Source: Halarcobacter sp. (GTDB lineage: Bacteria > Campylobacterota > Campylobacteria > Campylobacterales > Arcobacteraceae). From it: a stretch of 64,000 bases of DNA. Each line of letters opens with the position of its first letter. Within the stretch, counting starts at the first letter, position 1. The stretch spans positions 186,001 to 250,000 of the forward strand of contig NZ_OY781470.1 of the NCBI RefSeq assembly GCF_963676935.1, read 5' to 3'. The position numbers were made by a program, and so were the translations under genes. The notes under the pieces are model-generated. The model was not told the origin of the DNA and searched no databases. It was given only the letters and a program-made list of their open reading frames with translations. Shown piece by piece: positions 8,841 to 18,122 of the stretch.

Positions 8841-10169
8841 GTGAAATATTATTTATTAAAAGCGGTAGTGACATACCTGTGTCAAAATACCGAAAAAATG
8901 AAGTTTATTAAAAGAATTGATAATAATACAATTATAATTGAGTTTAATAATAAAAATTACCTTTATTTTGATATGACTAAAGGAAAAAGTCTAATATACA
9001 AACGAGATGAGCTATTAAAAGCAAAAAAAGATTTTAATGCACCCTTTGATGTAATATTACAAAAAAGGTTTAATAACTCAATTGTTGAAGATATACAGCT
9101 ATATAATGATGATAAAGTTATTAATATAAAAGTTAATTCTTCATCTTCATATAAAAAGCTAACTACAATTTTACAATTGGAGTTTACTGGTAAACATACA
9201 AATATAATTATTTTAGATGAAAATAGAGTTGTATTAGAAGCTTTAAGGCATATAGATGAATTTGCATCAAGTAGAGTTGTAAAAGTTGGTGTAAAATTGG
9301 ATGAAATTCCTAAAACTAATATAGTTTTTAAAGAGGAAAAAGTTGATGATATAGAAAAAACTTTGTATAAAATATATGAAGATTTGGAAAAAAGAGATTT
9401 AGAAAATTATAGAAAACAAAAAATTTCGCAAGTTTCAAAAAAATTAAAAAAAATTGAAAAAATTGTTTCAACACTTCCTTTAAAAGAGAATCTAGAAAAA
9501 GAATCAGAACAACTATATACAAATGGAAATCTAATACTAAACAATCTATACAATATAAAACCATATCAAAAAAGTTTGGTAACATATGATTTTTCAGGTA
9601 ATGAAGTTGAAATTGTATTAGATAATAAAATTCCAGCTTCAAAATATGCAAATGAACTATTTAAAAAAGCAAAAAGATTAAAACAAAAAGCTATTAATAT
9701 TAAAATTGAAAAAGGTAATCTTGAAGAGAAAATTAGTTTTCTAAAAAGGATGGTTTTAAATCTTGAAAAGGCAATATCTATTGATGAGATAGAGTTTTTA
9801 TATCCTAAAAAACAAAAAAATCAAATAAAAACAAAAAAGAGTCAAAACTATGAGAGCTTCTTTTTTGAAGGTTATAAAATAATGCTAGGAACTAGTGAAA
9901 GGGAAAATATCTATTTATTGCAAAAAGCAAAAGCCAGTGATTTTTGGTTTCATCTAAAAGATAGACCCTCTTCCCATTTGATTGTACAAAATACTAAAAA
10001 AACATTGCCAGAAAATGTAATTATAAAAGCTGCACAAATTTGTGCACAATTTTCAACAGATTTTTCGGGAACATATGAAGTAGATTATACTCAAAGAAGA
10101 AATGTAAAAATACAGAATGGAGCCAATGTTCTTTATAATCCATATACAACAATTGTAATAAAAATATAA
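8841..10169 (+). CDS. rqcH: NFACT family protein (RqcH/Tae2/FbpA-like)
   Basis: 442 residues from GTG 8841. The N-terminal NFACT-N region includes a short LRHIDEFASSR block, the centre (about 185-320) is a long Lys-rich coiled coil, and the C-terminal NFACT-R RNA-binding region has the signature ASDFWFHLKDRPSSHLIV. The family binds stalled 50S-peptidyl-tRNA complexes and, in bacteria with RqcH activity, recruits tRNA-Ala to add Ala tails. It is shorter than the Bacillus protein (about 570), typical of reduced versions, so full tailing activity is not certain. No operon partners: the next gene lies on the opposite strand. Confidence 0.85.
   Translation: MKYYLLKAVVTYLCQNTEKMKFIKRIDNNTIIIEFNNKNYLYFDMTKGKSLIYKRDELLKAKKDFNAPFDVILQKRFNNSIVEDIQLYNDDKVINIKVNSSSSYKKLTTILQLEFTGKHTNIIILDENRVVLEALRHIDEFASSRVVKVGVKLDEIPKTNIVFKEEKVDDIEKTLYKIYEDLEKRDLENYRKQKISQVSKKLKKIEKIVSTLPLKENLEKESEQLYTNGNLILNNLYNIKPYQKSLVTYDFSGNEVEIVLDNKIPASKYANELFKKAKRLKQKAINIKIEKGNLEEKISFLKRMVLNLEKAISIDEIEFLYPKKQKNQIKTKKSQNYESFFFEGYKIMLGTSERENIYLLQKAKASDFWFHLKDRPSSHLIVQNTKKTLPENVIIKAAQICAQFSTDFSGTYEVDYTQRRNVKIQNGANVLYNPYTTIVIKI
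10148..10164. repeat. Short direct repeat, copy 1
   Basis: AACAATTGTAATAAAA at the very end of the NFACT gene recurs at 10780-10795. The two copies bracket the orphan minus-strand membrane-protein gene. Confidence 0.5.
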
Positions 10170-10175
10170 TATTTA

Positions 10176-10577
10176 TTAATAGTCTTTTAAAAGTGTTATT
10201 TCTTCTTTTAATTTGTTTGTTTCTTTTTGTACAAAATAGATGTTAAAAATAATTGAACAAAAGAATATTAGAAAAAATAAATTTGGTAATAGTCTAGTTG
10301 AAAAAATCAATGATTTAATAAAATTTAATAATTTATTCATTTTTATTGATTTTTCATATTGTTTATCTTTTAATAAAATTAGAGAATAGCCAATAAGAAT
10401 AAATAGTAATAATATATACAAATTTTCAATAATAATTTTCAATAAAAGAATATCTTGAAGATTTGTTAAGTAAGATATGCTTAAAAATAGTTCATTTAAA
10501 AAGTATATAAATACTATTGAACTAAAAATAAAAATTAAAAAATCGCTTATTGTATTGTTTTTATTAATATTACTCAT
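10176..10577 (-). CDS. Small membrane protein of unknown function
   Basis: 133 residues, no recognised family. Three clear hydrophobic segments (about 12-32, 45-66 and 93-114) and a short charged C-terminus (QKETNKLKEEITLLKDY) that could form a coiled coil. It lies alone on the minus strand between two plus-strand genes. It is bracketed by a 16-nt direct repeat whose left copy is the end of the NFACT gene. Very AT-rich, but so are its neighbours. It could be a lineage-specific gene gained at this junction; function not predictable. Confidence 0.6.
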   Translation of the reverse strand: MSNINKNNTISDFLIFIFSSIVFIYFLNELFLSISYLTNLQDILLLKIIIENLYILLLFILIGYSLILLKDKQYEKSIKMNKLLNFIKSLIFSTRLLPNLFFLIFFCSIIFNIYFVQKETNKLKEEITLLKDY

Positions 10578-10865
10578 ATGTTTCTTTTTTGGTTAAAAAT
10601 TACTATTTCTAACTATATCATAAACCTCTTTTCCTATGTTAAAAGCCCGATAATAAAATATATTAATCGCTTTTAAAAATATAAAAGTAGTTTTTTATAT
10701 TTAAAACATAATTATATTATAATTATAAAATATATTTTAATGGCTTCATAAAATACATAATTGTGCAAATATTTTATATAACAATTGTAATAAAATATAA
10801 AGAAATATAAAAAAAAGGCAACATTTTGTATAATCAGCATTTACAATAAATAATTTAGGTTAAAT
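10578..10865. other. AT-rich intergenic region with cdsA promoter
   Basis: 288 nt without a credible gene. It contains the second copy of the 16-nt repeat (10780-10795) and, near its right end, TATAAT (10829-10834) about 30 nt before the cdsA ATG, preceded by A-rich sequence: the likely promoter of the long cdsA-thiG operon. I see no RNA gene or riboswitch fold. Confidence 0.5.
10780..10795. repeat. Short direct repeat, copy 2
   Basis: Second exact copy of AACAATTGTAATAAAA, 632 nt from the first. It lies in non-coding sequence before cdsA. Confidence 0.5.
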
Positions 10866-11624
10866 ATGAAAGAGATTATAAAATCAAGTTCAACTCGGAT
10901 TAAGACAGGTCTAGCTTTATTAGTTGGTATTTTAATAATTGGATATATTGATTCATTTTTTTTAATGTGGCTTCTACTTGGAGGGCTTTTAGTAATTGCA
11001 ATAAGTGAATCACAAAAACTATATAAGATGAAAGTTGATTCTATATATTTTTATGCTGGAATCATATGGTTTGCTGCATATTTTTATCCAAATGCAGAGG
11101 ATTTGACTTTTATCGCTGCAATTGTTTTTGCATCGATTTTAGCATATACAAAAACTTTAGATAAAAAAATATTTTTACCACTTTTTTATCCTACAGCTTC
11201 ATTTTTATTTTTGTTAACACTTTATTGGGAATATGGGGTTATGGCTTTATTATGGTTACTAGTAATAGTAGCTGGTGCAGATATAGGAGCATATTTTGTA
11301 GGAAAAAGTATGGGAAAAACAAAATTTTGTGAAACAAGTCCAAATAAAACAGTTGAAGGTGTAGCAGGTGGTTTAGTGGTTGCAACACTATTTGGTATTG
11401 TTTTTGCAATTGATAATATATCATTATTTGGTTCTATTATTATCTCTTTATTAGTAGCTTTAGCTTCAGTTTTTGGAGATCTTTTTGAAAGTTATTTAAA
11501 AAGAGAAGCAGATGTAAAAGATAGTGGGAATATTTTGCCAGGTCATGGTGGAATTTTAGATAGAACAGATGGATATTTATTTGGCGGGGTTGTTATGCTA
11601 TTTATTCTAAGAGCTGTTCTGTGA
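10866..11624 (+). CDS. cdsA: Phosphatidate cytidylyltransferase
   Basis: 252-residue membrane enzyme that makes CDP-diacylglycerol from phosphatidate and CTP, the branch point of phospholipid synthesis. About six to seven membrane segments are seen. The C-terminal signature is intact: SYLKREADVKDSG followed by LPGHGGILDRTDG, with the catalytic Asp residues. First gene of a long plus-strand operon; its TGA overlaps the GTG start of dxr (GTGA), indicating translational coupling. cdsA-dxr is a common bacterial pairing. Confidence 0.96.
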   Translation: MKEIIKSSSTRIKTGLALLVGILIIGYIDSFFLMWLLLGGLLVIAISESQKLYKMKVDSIYFYAGIIWFAAYFYPNAEDLTFIAAIVFASILAYTKTLDKKIFLPLFYPTASFLFLLTLYWEYGVMALLWLLVIVAGADIGAYFVGKSMGKTKFCETSPNKTVEGVAGGLVVATLFGIVFAIDNISLFGSIIISLLVALASVFGDLFESYLKREADVKDSGNILPGHGGILDRTDGYLFGGVVMLFILRAVL

Positions 11625-12688
11625 TTGTTTTAGGCTCAACTGGTTCAATAGGGGTAAATACTCTAAATATAGCAAGGAAGTTCAATCTAAATGTTGAGGT
11701 TTTAGTTGCTGGAAATAATATTGAACTTTTAAACCAACAAATAAAAGAGTTTAATCCAAAAAAAGTTGTAATAGCAAATAGTGAATATATCAAAGATGTA
11801 AAACATACTTGTGTAAAAGCTGGAGAAGAAGAGATTTTATATGCAATTGAGCAAAGTGAATCTAAAACAGTAGTAAATGCACTTGTAGGATTCTTAGGAT
11901 TAAGACCCACATTAAAAGCAATAGAGTGTAATAAAAAAATTGCATTAGCAAATAAAGAATCACTTGTTGTAGCTGGAAAGTTTATTGACCAAACAAAACT
12001 AAGTCCAATAGATTCAGAACATTTTGGACTTTGGTATTTATTACAAGATAAAAAAGTATCCTCTATGACAATTACAGCAAGTGGTGGTTCATTTAGAGAT
12101 TATCCTATTAATGAATTATCAAAGGTTTCTGTAAAAGAAGCATTGAATCATCCAAACTGGTCTATGGGAAATAAAATCACAATTGATAGTGCAACTATGA
12201 CAAATAAGATGTTTGAATTAATAGAAGCAGCATGGTTATTTGATACTAAAAAAGTTGATGCTATTATTGAAACAAAATCTTTAATTCATGCCTTAGTTAA
12301 CTTTCAAGATGGTAGTACAACTGCACATATTGCAAATGCTTCAATGCAACTACCAATCGCTTATGCAATACTTGGTAAATGTGATGAAAATATATTAGAA
12401 CCAGTTGATTTATTAAAAGTTGGAAATTTAGAGTTTAGAAAAATCGAAGAAGAGAGATATCTTATTTGGCAAGTTAAAGATGAAATATTAAATAATCTTG
12501 ATTTAGGTGTAGTTTTAAATGCTGCAAATGAAGTTGCAGTGTCTAAATTTTTAGATTCTAAAATAGGATTTTTAGATATTCCAAAAATCTCATTAAAAGC
12601 TTTAAATAAGTTTTCAAATATTAGTGCAAACTCTATTGATGAGATTTTTGAAATTGATAAAGAAGTGAGAAAATATTGTGAGTTTTGA
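11621..12688 (+). CDS. dxr: 1-deoxy-D-xylulose 5-phosphate reductoisomerase
   Basis: 355 residues from GTG 11621. An N-terminal NADPH-binding Rossmann motif (LGSTGSIGVNTL) is followed by the metal/substrate block NKESLVVAG and SEHFGLW, then TASGGSFRDYP and the flexible-loop region NHPNWSMGNKITIDSATM. Catalyses the committed step of the MEP isoprenoid pathway, DXP to MEP. Slightly shorter than the E. coli enzyme (398). Overlaps cdsA by 4 nt and the next small gene by 11 nt. Confidence 0.97.
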   Translation: MIVLGSTGSIGVNTLNIARKFNLNVEVLVAGNNIELLNQQIKEFNPKKVVIANSEYIKDVKHTCVKAGEEEILYAIEQSESKTVVNALVGFLGLRPTLKAIECNKKIALANKESLVVAGKFIDQTKLSPIDSEHFGLWYLLQDKKVSSMTITASGGSFRDYPINELSKVSVKEALNHPNWSMGNKITIDSATMTNKMFELIEAAWLFDTKKVDAIIETKSLIHALVNFQDGSTTAHIANASMQLPIAYAILGKCDENILEPVDLLKVGNLEFRKIEEERYLIWQVKDEILNNLDLGVVLNAANEVAVSKFLDSKIGFLDIPKISLKALNKFSNISANSIDEIFEIDKEVRKYCEF

Positions 12689-12956
12689 TTTACTTTTTCC
12701 TTTTATAATTTTGATTACGCTTGTAGTTTATTTAATTTACACAAGAAATAAATTTGAAAAAAATATGTTAAACACTTATGAAAAAAAGTTTGAAAAATGG
12801 AAAGAAAACAGTAGTTCAAATAGTGAAAAAAAACAAGAGTGTAAGCAACTAGTTGGATTAATTTACAAAGAAGGGTATAATATAACAGTAGAACTTTTAG
12901 ATGATAGTGTATCTGCAACGATACAAAGAGGTAAATTTAAAATAAAGGATAAATAA
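12678..12956 (+). CDS. Small single-pass membrane protein, unknown function
   Basis: 92 residues from GTG 12678. One N-terminal membrane helix (about 5-21), then a Lys/Glu-rich helical stretch, two Cys residues around 55 and a small beta-type C-terminus (ITVELLDDSVSATIQRGKFKIK). No family recognised. It overlaps dxr by 11 nt and the next gene by 1 nt, so it is translated as part of the operon; the tight packing argues that it is real. Confidence 0.72.
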   Translation: MSFDLLFPFIILITLVVYLIYTRNKFEKNMLNTYEKKFEKWKENSSSNSEKKQECKQLVGLIYKEGYNITVELLDDSVSATIQRGKFKIKDK

Positions 12957-13390
12957 TGTTAAAGTTTTTATTTATTTTTGTTTTATTTATAAGTTTCTCT
13001 TTCTCTTTAGAATTAAAAAGAGATAGTTCTTTAAATACAGTTATAGACCCTGGTAACAGGTTGATGTGGGTTGATAATATTTCAGTTTTAAAAGTTAAAA
13101 AAACACATCAAGATGCAGAAGATTATTGTGAAGATTTAGTTTTTGCTAACTATGATGACTGGAGACTTCCCACAATAAAAGAGTATCAACTAATAGTTGA
13201 TAAAAATAATCAAAGAAATTATATAAATAGAGTATTTAGGTATAACGCAAAAGATGGTTATTGGGCTAGTAGAGCTCACTGGAGAACATTTTGGTTTTAT
13301 GCTGATTACATGTATTTTATTAGTGGAACTCCTTATTATGATAGTAGGCATAAAATAAAATATGTAAGATGTATCAGAGATATTAAATAA
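12956..13390 (+). CDS. DUF1566 (Lcl-type) secreted protein
   Basis: 144 residues: a signal peptide (about 1-17, ending FSFS), then one Lcl/DUF1566 domain with its hallmarks: an early RLMWVD, DAEDYCEDL, YDDWRLPTIKEY, a WASR segment and the closing YVRCIRD. The domain is a C-type-lectin-like fold in secreted or surface proteins; the ligand here is unknown. The two Cys (in EDYC and VRC) could pair. Starts 1 nt inside the previous stop (TAATG) with AAAGGA upstream. Confidence 0.8.
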   Translation: MLKFLFIFVLFISFSFSLELKRDSSLNTVIDPGNRLMWVDNISVLKVKKTHQDAEDYCEDLVFANYDDWRLPTIKEYQLIVDKNNQRNYINRVFRYNAKDGYWASRAHWRTFWFYADYMYFISGTPYYDSRHKIKYVRCIRDIK

Positions 13391-13398
13391 GAGGTTAT

Positions 13399-13956
13399 AT
13401 GAGAGAAAAAAGAGTTTTAATATTACATGGTTTAGGTGGAAGTGATTTCCCCCATTGGCAAGCACATTTAGCAAGAGATTTGATAGAACAAAATAGTATA
13501 GTATCTTTCCCCTCTTTACCAAATAGGGAAAACCCGAGTTTAGAAGAGTGGAAAGAGTTTGTTAAAAATGAAATTGAACATTTTAAACCTACAATAGTAG
13601 TATGTCATTCTTTAGCAAATATTTTATGGTTTCATATTTGTGAAGAGATGGATATTCAACTAGATAAATTAATGTTAGTCGCTCCTGTTAGAATAAATTG
13701 TGAAATTGAAGAGATAAAAGAGTTTTTCCCTTATCCAATCCCAAAAAATTTAAAATCAAATGAAATAATTATGGCTGCATCAACAAACGATCCATATATG
13801 AATGTAGAAGAAGCAATTAGATTACAAAGTAAATTAAATATTGGTATGAAGCTTTTAGAAGAAGCAGGGCATATTAATGCAGCTTCAGGATATGGAAAAC
13901 TAGATTGTGCCTTAGATTGGATAAATAGAGAAGAAGAGTGTGAGGAAAATCAGTAA
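13399..13956 (+). CDS. RBBP9/YdeN-type alpha/beta serine hydrolase
   Basis: 185 residues. It opens with an LILHGLGGS oxyanion-type loop and PHWQAHL; the nucleophile elbow is CHSLAN with Ser71 (His-Ser-Leu in place of the usual Gly-X-Ser), and Asp131 in STNDPYM and His158 in EAGHINAASGYG complete the triad. This pattern is the RBBP9/YdeN family of small cytosolic hydrolases; substrate unknown. Its stop immediately precedes the tsaD ATG. Confidence 0.88.
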   Translation: MREKRVLILHGLGGSDFPHWQAHLARDLIEQNSIVSFPSLPNRENPSLEEWKEFVKNEIEHFKPTIVVCHSLANILWFHICEEMDIQLDKLMLVAPVRINCEIEEIKEFFPYPIPKNLKSNEIIMAASTNDPYMNVEEAIRLQSKLNIGMKLLEEAGHINAASGYGKLDCALDWINREEECEENQ

Positions 13957-14955
13957 ATGATATTAAGTATCGAGAGTAGTTGTGATGACAGTTCAATTGC
14001 AATTACAGATATAGAAACAAAAAAGTTAGTTTTTCATAAAAAAATATCTCAAGAGTTACAACATAGTGTTTATGGTGGAGTAGTTCCTGAGTTAGCTGCA
14101 AGATTACATGTTGAAGCACTTCCTAAAATATTAGAAGAGTCTAAAGAGTATTTTCCTAAATTAAAAGCGATAGCAGTTACAAATGCCCCTGGACTTTCTG
14201 TTACTTTAATGGAGGGTGTAACTATGGCAAAAGCATTAAGCCTCAGTTTAAATTTACCTTTGATAGCTGTTAACCATTTAAAGGGTCATATATATTCACT
14301 TTTTATTGAAAAAGAGGAAGTATTTCCTATAACTATTCTTTTAGTATCAGGGGGCCATACTCAGATTATAGAAGCTAAGTCTTTACAAGATATGAAACTA
14401 ATTGCTTCAACTATGGATGATAGTTTTGGTGAAAGTTTTGATAAAGTTGCAAAAATGATGAACCTAGGTTACCCAGGTGGTCCAATTGTTCAAGAAAAAG
14501 GTTTAAAAGGTGATCAAAATAGATTTGATTTTCCAGTACCTTTGAGACAAAGTCCAAATATTGAATTTAGTTATAGTGGTCTTAAAAATGCTGTTAGAAT
14601 GCAGATTGAAAAACTTGAAAATGAAAATTCTTTAGAAGAACAAGATATATGTGATATATGTGCATCTTTTGAAAAAACTGCAGTTGCCCATATTATGCAA
14701 AAGCTTAAAAAGCTTTTTAAATCAAAAGTTCCTAAAAACTTTGCAATAGTTGGTGGAGCTAGTGCAAATATAAGATTAAGAGGAGCTATTGAAGAGTTAT
14801 GTCAACAAAAAAGATGCAAACTTTATTTAAGTGAATTAAAATATTGTTCTGATAATGCTGCAATGATTGGAAGGGTTGCCCTTGAACAATACAAAATAAA
14901 AGATTTTACAACTATTGAAAAGATTGATGTACAAACTAGGATAAAGGAGTTTTAA
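13957..14955 (+). CDS. tsaD: tRNA N6-threonylcarbamoyladenosine transferase subunit TsaD
   Basis: 332 residues, usual length. It opens [13 protein letters not shown], has the metal-binding His107/His111 pair in NHLKGHIYS and the ATP-binding [19 protein letters not shown] and [10 protein letters not shown] motifs. With TsaB/TsaE it moves the threonylcarbamoyl group onto A37 of ANN-decoding tRNAs. Starts directly after the hydrolase stop and overlaps the next gene by 1 nt. Confidence 0.97.
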   Translation: MILSIESSCDDSSIAITDIETKKLVFHKKISQELQHSVYGGVVPELAARLHVEALPKILEESKEYFPKLKAIAVTNAPGLSVTLMEGVTMAKALSLSLNLPLIAVNHLKGHIYSLFIEKEEVFPITILLVSGGHTQIIEAKSLQDMKLIASTMDDSFGESFDKVAKMMNLGYPGGPIVQEKGLKGDQNRFDFPVPLRQSPNIEFSYSGLKNAVRMQIEKLENENSLEEQDICDICASFEKTAVAHIMQKLKKLFKSKVPKNFAIVGGASANIRLRGAIEELCQQKRCKLYLSELKYCSDNAAMIGRVALEQYKIKDFTTIEKIDVQTRIKEF

Positions 14956-15281
14956 TGATTTTTGAGATGGGTGCAAAATTAGAGGGTGATAATTTTGATA
15001 CAAGTAAAAATGATAAAAAATTTAAAAAATCCACAAATGAGATAATTCCTAAAAATCAACATCAATTGGTTTTTACTTTTGAAAAAAGAAAAGGAAAACC
15101 AGTTACTTTAGTTGGAAGATTTTATATTGATGAGAAAGAAAAAAAAGAGGTTTTAAAACTTTTAAAAAAAAGGCTCGCTTGCGGTGGTTCAATCAAAGAA
15201 GAATGGATTGAGATACAAGGTGATGTTAAAGATAAAATCAAAACTATATTAGAAGAAAAAGACTGGAAGTTTAAAAGGTAA
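14955..15281 (+). CDS. SUI1/eIF1-like translation factor (YciH family)
   Basis: 108 residues: a charged N-terminal tail (about 1-33), then a single SUI1 domain with the characteristic core RKGKPVTLVGRF, KKRLACGGSIKEEWIEIQGD and a C-terminal helix ending EEKDWKFKR. The family includes eukaryotic eIF1 and E. coli YciH, proposed to affect start-site fidelity or inhibit translation under stress. The bacterial role is not settled. Co-transcribed with tsaD (1-nt overlap). Confidence 0.88.
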   Translation: MIFEMGAKLEGDNFDTSKNDKKFKKSTNEIIPKNQHQLVFTFEKRKGKPVTLVGRFYIDEKEKKEVLKLLKKRLACGGSIKEEWIEIQGDVKDKIKTILEEKDWKFKR

Positions 15282-15290
15282 GGAACTATT

Positions 15291-16676
15291 ATGCAAAATC
15301 TTTATTATGAAGTTGGAAGTTTAGATAAAAGGTGTTATGAAGAGTTTGCTTTAACAGAAGATATACTTATGGAGCATGCAGCTTCTTCAATTTTAGATTT
15401 CATTGAAAATAGGTTTGAGCAAAACTCTTCTATCTTAATTGTTTGTGGTATGGGAAACAACGGTGCAGATGGAATAGCATTGGGAAGATTGTTATATAAA
15501 AAATTTAATGTAAAACTATATCTACCTTTTGAATTAAAATCACAAATGGCACAACTACAATATAAAAGAGCAAAACTTTTAGGTGTTAAATTTGTTGAAG
15601 AATTAATAGAAACTGATGTGATAGTTGATTGTTTATTTGGAAGTGGTTTAACAAGAGACTTAGATACAAATACTCAAAATTTAATAGAAAAACTAAATAC
15701 TTATAATTCATATAAAATAGCTTGTGATATACCAACAGGAATCGATTTCAAAGGTGAAGTAACTACTACAGCTTTTTATGCAGATACTACAATTACTATG
15801 GGAGCTTTAAAAGTCTCTTTATATTCAGATATGGCAAAAGATTATATTGGGGATATTTTAGTAGCTAATTTAGGAATTCAAAGAGAAGTTTATGAAAATG
15901 ATACAAATATCTACTTACTTGATAAAGAGGATTTAAAACTTCCTTTAAGAGATAAAAAAGATTCTCATAAAGGTACTTTTGGACATTTGAATGTAGTTGC
16001 AGGAACTAAAAAAGGTGCAGCTGTAATTGCAGCAAAAGCAGCTTTTGGCTTTGGTGCAGGATTAGTAAGTGTTATTTGCCATGAATGTGTCGATTTACCT
16101 TATCATATAATGCAAACTCATAAATTAAGTTCAAACTGTACAGCAATAGCTTTAGGAATGGGCTTAGGGATATATGAAGAGAAAGAGATTGAAGAGATTT
16201 TAAAAACCAATCTACCAATTATAATAGACGCAGATTTATTTTATGAAGAGATTATAAAAGTAGTACTTGATAAAGAGGTGGTTTTAACTCCTCATCCTAA
16301 AGAGTTTTGTGCTCTATTAAAAATATGCGACATAGCTAATATTGATGTAAAAGATTTACAAAAAGACAGATTCAAATATATAAAAGATTTTTGCACAAAA
16401 TATCCTAAGGTGGTTGTTCTTTTAAAAGGTGCAAATGTATTAATCTGTCAAAATCAGTTTATATATGTAAATAATCTAGGCTCTGCTGTATTAAGTAAAG
16501 GTGGTAGTGGAGATGTTTTAAGTGGCTTAGTTGGCTCTTTGTTAGCTCAAGGCTACAAACCCTTAGATGCAGCAATAAATGCCAGTTTAGCTCATGCTAT
16601 GGCTGCATCTAATTATAAAAAAAATAACTACTCTCTTATACCATCTGATTTAGTTGAAGAGGTAAAAAAACTATGA
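15291..16676 (+). CDS. nnr: Bifunctional NAD(P)H-hydrate epimerase / ADP-dependent dehydratase
   Basis: 461 residues with two enzymes fused. The N-terminal YjeF_N domain (about 1-200) has MGNNGADGIALGR and a CDIPTGIDFKGE block; it interconverts R and S NADHX. The C-terminal YjeF_C/carbohydrate-kinase-like domain (about 215-461) has SHKGTFGHLNVVAG, LTPHPKEF and the GSAVLSKGGSGDVLSG catalytic motif; it dehydrates S-NADHX back to NAD(P)H. Its end overlaps cutA by 4 nt. Confidence 0.95.
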   Translation: MQNLYYEVGSLDKRCYEEFALTEDILMEHAASSILDFIENRFEQNSSILIVCGMGNNGADGIALGRLLYKKFNVKLYLPFELKSQMAQLQYKRAKLLGVKFVEELIETDVIVDCLFGSGLTRDLDTNTQNLIEKLNTYNSYKIACDIPTGIDFKGEVTTTAFYADTTITMGALKVSLYSDMAKDYIGDILVANLGIQREVYENDTNIYLLDKEDLKLPLRDKKDSHKGTFGHLNVVAGTKKGAAVIAAKAAFGFGAGLVSVICHECVDLPYHIMQTHKLSSNCTAIALGMGLGIYEEKEIEEILKTNLPIIIDADLFYEEIIKVVLDKEVVLTPHPKEFCALLKICDIANIDVKDLQKDRFKYIKDFCTKYPKVVVLLKGANVLICQNQFIYVNNLGSAVLSKGGSGDVLSGLVGSLLAQGYKPLDAAINASLAHAMAASNYKKNNYSLIPSDLVEEVKKL

Positions 16677-16981
16677 AAGCTATAATTATACAAACAACTT
16701 GTTCAGATAAAAATCAAGCAAAAAAACTTGCAAAAGTTTTACTAGAAAAGAGACTTGCAGCTTGTTTACAGCTATCAAATATTGAGTCATTTTATAAATG
16801 GGAAGGTGAATTTTGTAACGATAATGAAGTGCTTTTAACTATAAAAACTAAAAAAAAGAATTTTGAAAAAATTGAAAGCATAATTAAAGAATTACATAGC
16901 TATGATGTGCCTGAAATTATCGCTATAGATGTCAATAATATAAGCAAAGATTATAAAAAATTTATAAGTAAAAGTTGCTAA
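16673..16981 (+). CDS. cutA: Divalent cation tolerance protein CutA
   Basis: 102 residues, standard length for the trimeric CutA1 family. It has TTCSDKNQAKKLAKVLLEKR, LAACLQLSNIESFYKWEG and YDVPEIIAIDV, the last being the family's most conserved block. Cytosolic; linked to copper tolerance in E. coli but its real function is unclear. Overlaps nnr by 4 nt. Confidence 0.94.
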   Translation: MKAIIIQTTCSDKNQAKKLAKVLLEKRLAACLQLSNIESFYKWEGEFCNDNEVLLTIKTKKKNFEKIESIIKELHSYDVPEIIAIDVNNISKDYKKFISKSC

Positions 16982-17022
16982 AAAAGTGGCTTTAATAAAA
17001 ATATTAGGAAAGGGAAATATAA

Positions 17023-17802
17023 ATGAGTGATATTCTAAAAATAGGGAAATATGAGTTTAATAGTAGACTAATAGTTGGTTCTGGTAAATATAAAGATTTT
17101 CAAACTACAAGAGAAGCAACACTTGCTTCTGAATCAGAGCTTATTACAGTTGCAATTAGAAGAGTTAATATTACAAATCCAGATGAAGAGAATTTATTAG
17201 ATTATTTTAAAGATACAAATGTAAAACTACTACCAAATAGTGCAGGGTGTTTTACATCAGAAGAAGCAATTACAACGTTTAGACTTATGCGAGAAGCTAC
17301 CGGGATTGATTTAATTAAGCTAGAAGTGATAGGTGATGCACAAAAAACACTTTATCCAGATGTAATAGAAACAATTAAAGCTTGTGAAATATTAAAAAAA
17401 GACGGTTTTACTATTATGGCATATACTAATGATGATCCAATTATTGCAAAAAGATTAGAAGATGCAGGTGCTGATGCTATTATGCCATTAGCTGCACCTA
17501 TTGGTTCTGGACTTGGTATTCAAAATAGATATAATGTAGCATTTATAAAAGATGCTGTTTCTGTTCCAGTTATTGTAGATGCAGGAGTAGGGTGTGCTAG
17601 TGATGCAGCAATCGCTATGGAGTTAGGTGCAGAAGCTGTATTGACTAATACAGCAATTGCACAAGCTGCTGATCCAATAGCTATGGCACAAGCTATGAAA
17701 TATGCTGTTAAAGCAGGAAGAATAGGTTATAAAGCAGGAAGAATTCCTAAAAAACCTTATGCAACTGCATCTTCACCTGTAGACGGATTAATCCAATTTT
17801 AA
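17023..17802 (+). CDS. thiG: Thiazole synthase ThiG
   Basis: 259 residues. It opens with the [10 protein letters not shown] motif; Lys99 in [10 protein letters not shown] is the Schiff-base lysine, and the phosphate-binding region ([28 protein letters not shown]) closes the TIM barrel. ThiG makes the thiazole phosphate of thiamine from DXP and ThiS thiocarboxylate. DXP is also the substrate of Dxr, encoded earlier in the same operon. No other thi gene lies in the window. Ends at a terminator. Confidence 0.97.
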   Translation: MSDILKIGKYEFNSRLIVGSGKYKDFQTTREATLASESELITVAIRRVNITNPDEENLLDYFKDTNVKLLPNSAGCFTSEEAITTFRLMREATGIDLIKLEVIGDAQKTLYPDVIETIKACEILKKDGFTIMAYTNDDPIIAKRLEDAGADAIMPLAAPIGSGLGIQNRYNVAFIKDAVSVPVIVDAGVGCASDAAIAMELGAEAVLTNTAIAQAADPIAMAQAMKYAVKAGRIGYKAGRIPKKPYATASSPVDGLIQF

Positions 17803-17807
17803 TAAGT

Positions 17808-17835
17808 AATCTCCTTTTAAAAAAGGAGATTGTTT
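17808..17835. terminator. Terminator shared by thiG and azlD
   Basis: AATCTCCTTTT (17808-17818) pairs with AAAAGGAGATT (17821-17831) around a minimal loop. On the plus strand it ends the cdsA-thiG operon; the last codons of azlD on the minus strand are read through its right arm. Confidence 0.75.
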
Positions 17836-18122
17836 CTACTTAAATATATTATAAAAACTCCTATGCTCATTGATATAAAAATATTTTTTGTTTTAATCAT
17901 TGCTATAATAACAAATAAACTTGCAATAATCCCAAACGTCCCCTCTTTTATAATAGGTGGTATTATAAGAGCTATAAGTAAAGTTTTAGGTATAGTTTCT
18001 AAAATAGAATCTATGTATTTATACTTTTTTAAATTATTTGATAAAAGAAGACCTGATATTCTAAGAAAATAAGTTCCTATGGCAACAATAAAAATAATAA
18101 AAAACACTTGCATATTATCCAT
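17817..18122 (-). CDS. azlD: AzlD-family branched-chain amino acid exporter subunit
   Basis: 101 residues with about three to four membrane helices, opening FIIFIVAIGTYFLRISGLLLS and containing the LLIALIIPPIIKEG loop typical of AzlD. Works with AzlC as the two-component LIV-E exporter family for branched-chain amino acids. Overlaps azlC by 8 nt. The last seven codons are encoded in the thiG terminator stem. Confidence 0.88.
   Translation of the reverse strand: MDNMQVFFIIFIVAIGTYFLRISGLLLSNNLKKYKYIDSILETIPKTLLIALIIPPIIKEGTFGIIASLFVIIAMIKTKNIFISMSIGVFIIYLSRNNLLF

Noticed and set aside
9328-9651. 107-residue minus-strand ORF within the NFACT gene
   Set aside because: Leu/Phe-rich antisense of the Lys-rich coiled coil; no start site or homology features.
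17817-17831. azlD as a truncated gene because its end lies in a terminator stem
   Set aside because: Length (101 residues) is normal for AzlD; the terminator simply overlaps the last codons.
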